Assembly: GCF_018967865.2 (NCBI RefSeq)
Contig: NZ_JAHLZY020000001.1
Span: forward strand, 558,001 to 622,000
Direction of reading: 5' to 3'
From: Hymenobacter siberiensis
Lineage (GTDB): Bacteria; Bacteroidota; Bacteroidia; Cytophagales; Hymenobacteraceae
Length of the DNA stretch: 64,000 nucleotides
A program made the translations under genes and the position numbers. Under the pieces are notes generated by a model that did no database searches, was not told the origin of the DNA, and saw only the letters and a program-made list of their open reading frames with translations. Shown here piece after piece: positions 61,795 through 64,000 of the stretch. Each line of letters starts with the position of its first letter. Position 1 is the stretch's first letter.

Positions 61795-62574
61795 ATCGTT
61801 CAACTCAAACCCGTCCCCGTCATTGAGGGCGGTGAATTTGTTGCGGAAATCATCCAGCTCGGCCCGGCTCAGGGTGTGGGTGAAGATGCCGTTCTGGTCG
61901 TGGGCTTCGACGAGATAGCTGCCTTTGGCGTCAATCAGGGCCGAATCGCCGGAGTAGGCGTGGCCTTTGCCGTCCTTGCCGGTGCGGTTCACGCCCAGGG
62001 CGCAGGCCACGTTCTCGATGGCGCGGGCGCGGAGCAGCGTGCGCCAGGCGGTGCGGCGCACGGCGGGCCAGTTGGCCACGTACAGCAGCAGGTCGTAGGG
62101 CGCGACGGGCTGGTTGCGGCTCCAGACGGGGAAGCGCAAGTCGTAGCATACCAGCGGGCAGATGCGCCAGCCGCGCCAGTCCTCCACCAGGCGCTCGTGG
62201 CCGGGGGTGTAGGTGTGCTGCTCGCCGGCCAGCGTGAAGAGGTGGCGCTTGTCGTAGCAGCTCAGGCTGCCATCGGGGCGCACCCAGAGCAGGCGGTTGT
62301 AGAAGTAGCCGTCTTCCTCGATGATGACGCTGCCGGTGATGACGGCATCGTGGTCGGCGGCGCGCTGGCGCATCCAGGCCACGGTTTCGCCCTGCATGGT
62401 TTCGGCCTGGGCGGCGGCCTCCATGCTGAAGCCGGTGGTGAACATCTCGGGCAGCACAATGAGGTCGGCGGGGACGGTTTGCCGGGCCAGAAACTGGTCG
62501 AAGGCGGTGCGGTTGGCGGCGGCATCGTGCCAGTGCAGCGCGGTCTGAATAAAGGAAACGGTGAGGTCGGACAT
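61762..62574 (-). CDS. Omega-amidase (YafV/Nit2-type nitrilase family)
   Basis: 270 aa carbon-nitrogen hydrolase. The Glu-Lys-Cys triad is E43 (VLPEMFTTGFS), K109 (YDKRHLF) and C143 (LVCYDLRFPVWSRN). The DLRFP-W context and FSM..AA after the Glu match YafV, which hydrolyses the omega-amide of 2-oxoglutaramate or 2-oxosuccinamate formed by aminotransferases. That links it to the methionine-type aminotransferase earlier in the window, though the genes are 45 kb apart. The C-terminal VGAGPAPAHR is encoded by a GC-rich palindrome, suggesting the original end was replaced or extended. Confidence 0.9.
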   Translation of the reverse strand: MSDLTVSFIQTALHWHDAAANRTAFDQFLARQTVPADLIVLPEMFTTGFSMEAAAQAETMQGETVAWMRQRAADHDAVITGSVIIEEDGYFYNRLLWVRPDGSLSCYDKRHLFTLAGEQHTYTPGHERLVEDWRGWRICPLVCYDLRFPVWSRNQPVAPYDLLLYVANWPAVRRTAWRTLLRARAIENVACALGVNRTGKDGKGHAYSGDSALIDAKGSYLVEAHDQNGIFTHTLSRAELDDFRNKFTALNDGDGFELNDVGAGPAPAHR

Positions 62575-62680
62575 GGGGTGGGAATGCTTTTGTGGCCCGT
62601 AAGCTACGGCGCGGCGCAGTTGCGGGCGGAGCGGCCCTCAAATTATCAACGCGCTCAACCGTGTTACTTTGCGAAAAACC

Positions 62681-63934
62681 ATGCTCCTTATGCCCACCCG
62701 CGCCCAGGCTCCGGCCGTGCCCCGCCTCACGTATCTGCGCATCAAAAACTACCGCACCCTGCGCGACGTGGAGTTTCGCGACCTCACGCCGCTCACGGTG
62801 CTGATTGGGCCAAACGGCAGCGGCAAATCCACGGTGCTGGATGCACTGGATTTTCTGGCGGAAGCGGTTGGGGGGGATTTAAAAGATGCTTGCGATAAGC
62901 GGAACCGGTTCGCGGGAATGCGAACGCGAGGAAGTGAAGGCAGCATTTCGTTTGAAATAGTAATAAGCGGTTTCCCTTATCTAGGTCAGTTGAAATACAT
63001 CTTAGAATTAGAAGAAGGTGATAAGGGAAAAATACTGGTGAAGGAATGGTTGGCAGTGAAGGATGATAGCACAGAAGAATTGCTATTGACCACTGAGCCT
63101 GCTAGAAAAGAAGGATGGACCGACTTCATTTCATCACTAAATACTGAGCAGTCTGACGATGACAAAATTGAAAAGCCAGTTAAAATTTCGATTAGCAGTT
63201 CGTCGCAAGTGATGCTGGGATATGCTTTCGCAGTGAATTCAAAATTGAGCATATATGCACATGCCGTAATTGATACGCTAAAATCCTACCGCTATATCCA
63301 CCTCACCGACGACCACCTGAAAGGCTATTCCGACGCCGGCCCGCGCGAAAAGCTTTCGCCCAATGGCGACAACCTGCCCAACGTGCTCTATTACCTGCAC
63401 ACCAAACACCCGGAAACCCTCGCCAAAATCACGGCGCAGATGCGGAAATGGGTGCCGGGACTGTCCGACATCGTCCCGGAAATAACCTCGGATGAGCGAA
63501 TCCTGCTGCGGTTCAGGGATGCCGAATTTGAGAAGCCGCTGCCGGCGCAATACATGTCGGACGGCACCATGCGGCTGGCCGCCCTGCTCACGCTGCTTTA
63601 TGAGCCCGACGCGGCCGGGCTGCTGGGCCTGGAGGAGCCGGAAAACGAGCTGCACCCGCAGCTACTGGCCGGGCTGGCCGAGGAGCTGATTGACGCGGCG
63701 GAGCTGCGGCAGCTGCTGGTGGTCACGCATTCGCCGGCCCTGCTCAATGCCCTGGCCCCCGAGCAGGTATGGATACTGCATCGCGGGGCCGATGGCTACA
63801 CCCAGGCCACGCGGGTGGCCGACTTGCCGGGCATCCCCGCGATGGTGGAGGAAGGTTCGCCGCTGGGCTACCTGTGGTCGCGTAATTTCTTCGACGTGGG
63901 CAACCCGCTGGACCTGCCAGCTCCGATTAAATAG
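62681..63934 (+). CDS. AAA-family ATPase, OLD/RecF-like
   Basis: 417 aa. Walker A is VLIGPNGSGKST, the ABC-like signature is MSDGTMRLAALL, Walker B is LLGLEEPENELHP and the switch His is in LLVVTHSPALL; the ATPase core is therefore complete and of the AAA_15/AAA_21 type. The middle (about residues 80-205; 62920-63290) is much more AT-rich, with different codon use from both ends, suggesting a replaced lid domain. There is no TOPRIM domain. A second gene begins 5 bp after the stop, as in two-gene defence cassettes. Start chosen at ATG 62681; a -7-like TTACTTTG lies at 62664-62671, and a TTG start at 62669 is open but overlaps it. Confidence 0.82.
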   Translation: MLLMPTRAQAPAVPRLTYLRIKNYRTLRDVEFRDLTPLTVLIGPNGSGKSTVLDALDFLAEAVGGDLKDACDKRNRFAGMRTRGSEGSISFEIVISGFPYLGQLKYILELEEGDKGKILVKEWLAVKDDSTEELLLTTEPARKEGWTDFISSLNTEQSDDDKIEKPVKISISSSSQVMLGYAFAVNSKLSIYAHAVIDTLKSYRYIHLTDDHLKGYSDAGPREKLSPNGDNLPNVLYYLHTKHPETLAKITAQMRKWVPGLSDIVPEITSDERILLRFRDAEFEKPLPAQYMSDGTMRLAALLTLLYEPDAAGLLGLEEPENELHPQLLAGLAEELIDAAELRQLLVVTHSPALLNALAPEQVWILHRGADGYTQATRVADLPGIPAMVEEGSPLGYLWSRNFFDVGNPLDLPAPIK

Positions 63935-63939
63935 CGGCC

Positions 63940-64000
63940 ATGCAGATTGACTTTCTGGTCGAGGAAATTTCGCCCCAAGCGGCCTTGGACCAGCTGTTGC
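63940..64000 (+). CDS. Probable ATPase partner (DUF4276-like), partial
   Basis: Only 20 codons are seen: MQIDFLVEEISPQAALDQLL. This start resembles DUF4276 proteins, which often begin IEFLVEEPSAE.AL and are encoded next to AAA ATPases. The gene starts 5 bp after the ATPase stop, so the two are co-transcribed. The rest lies beyond the window, so the assignment is tentative. Confidence 0.5.
   Translation, partial: MQIDFLVEEISPQAALDQLL

Overview
The window looks like chromosomal DNA from a high-GC member of the Bacteroidota, most likely Hymenobacter or a close Cytophagales relative. Supporting signs are the ricT-gldH gene pair, two secreted proteins with type IX secretion (T9SS) C-terminal sorting domains, Bacteroidota-type -7 promoter boxes (TAnnTTTG), many lipoprotein and outer-membrane beta-barrel genes, and high-GC codon use. 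The genus is inferred from gene content and codon use; no rRNA is present. There is no CRISPR array, rRNA operon or prophage. One tRNA-Arg(CCT) is present.

Layout. 1-6230: start of a lipoprotein gene, ricT, gldH, a cold-shock protein, a disordered hydrophilic protein, an unknown secreted protein and a DinB-like protein. 6468-17062: a 2059-residue alpha-2-macroglobulin, a secreted repeat protein, a GH43 glycosidase and a methionine-type aminotransferase. 17233-27465: a soluble histidine kinase with about nine PAS units, lipoprotein MsrA, a STAS/SEC14-like protein, a desaturase resembling sphingolipid delta-4 desaturase, an MG2/TonB-plug protein and YceI. 27816-35018: a gluzincin peptidase/beta-propeller/barrel protein, an RsbQ-like hydrolase, and a compact operon of porin, PstS-like periplasmic protein and HAMP kinase lacking the phospho-acceptor histidine. 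35500-38828: a decayed area with an IS, a GH92 remnant, a GAF protein and an HNH nuclease. 38885-46721: tRNA-Arg, an HD protein fused to a Pycsar-type membrane effector domain, a phosphoesterase/barrel protein and an M43 protease. 46722-53831: repeat-rich DNA, a DUF1016 remnant, sixA, an IS4 element with 11-bp target duplication, ppk1, and an outer-membrane gene split by an IS3 element. 54121-64000: hflX, a cytochrome c, a glycosyltransferase, rfbC, murF, an FG-GAP T9SS protein, an omega-amidase, and an AAA ATPase followed by the start of a probable partner gene.

How the genes relate. Several genes serve the cell envelope: gldH (gliding/T9SS), two T9SS cargo proteins, murF, rfbC and a glycosyltransferase, and several barrels. 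Signalling genes (multi-PAS kinase, pseudo-kinase operon, RsbQ-like hydrolase, GAF protein, sixA) and phosphate-linked genes (ppk1, PstS-like protein) are scattered rather than in one pathway. Two candidate defence loci are the HD-Pycsar effector gene and the ATPase pair at the right edge.

A striking layer is the intergenic palindromic repeats: at least six kinds, several with arms of 23-40 bp, mostly in gaps between convergent genes where they can terminate transcription from both sides. Together with three ISs and four broken genes they make 35-54 kb the plastic part of the window.
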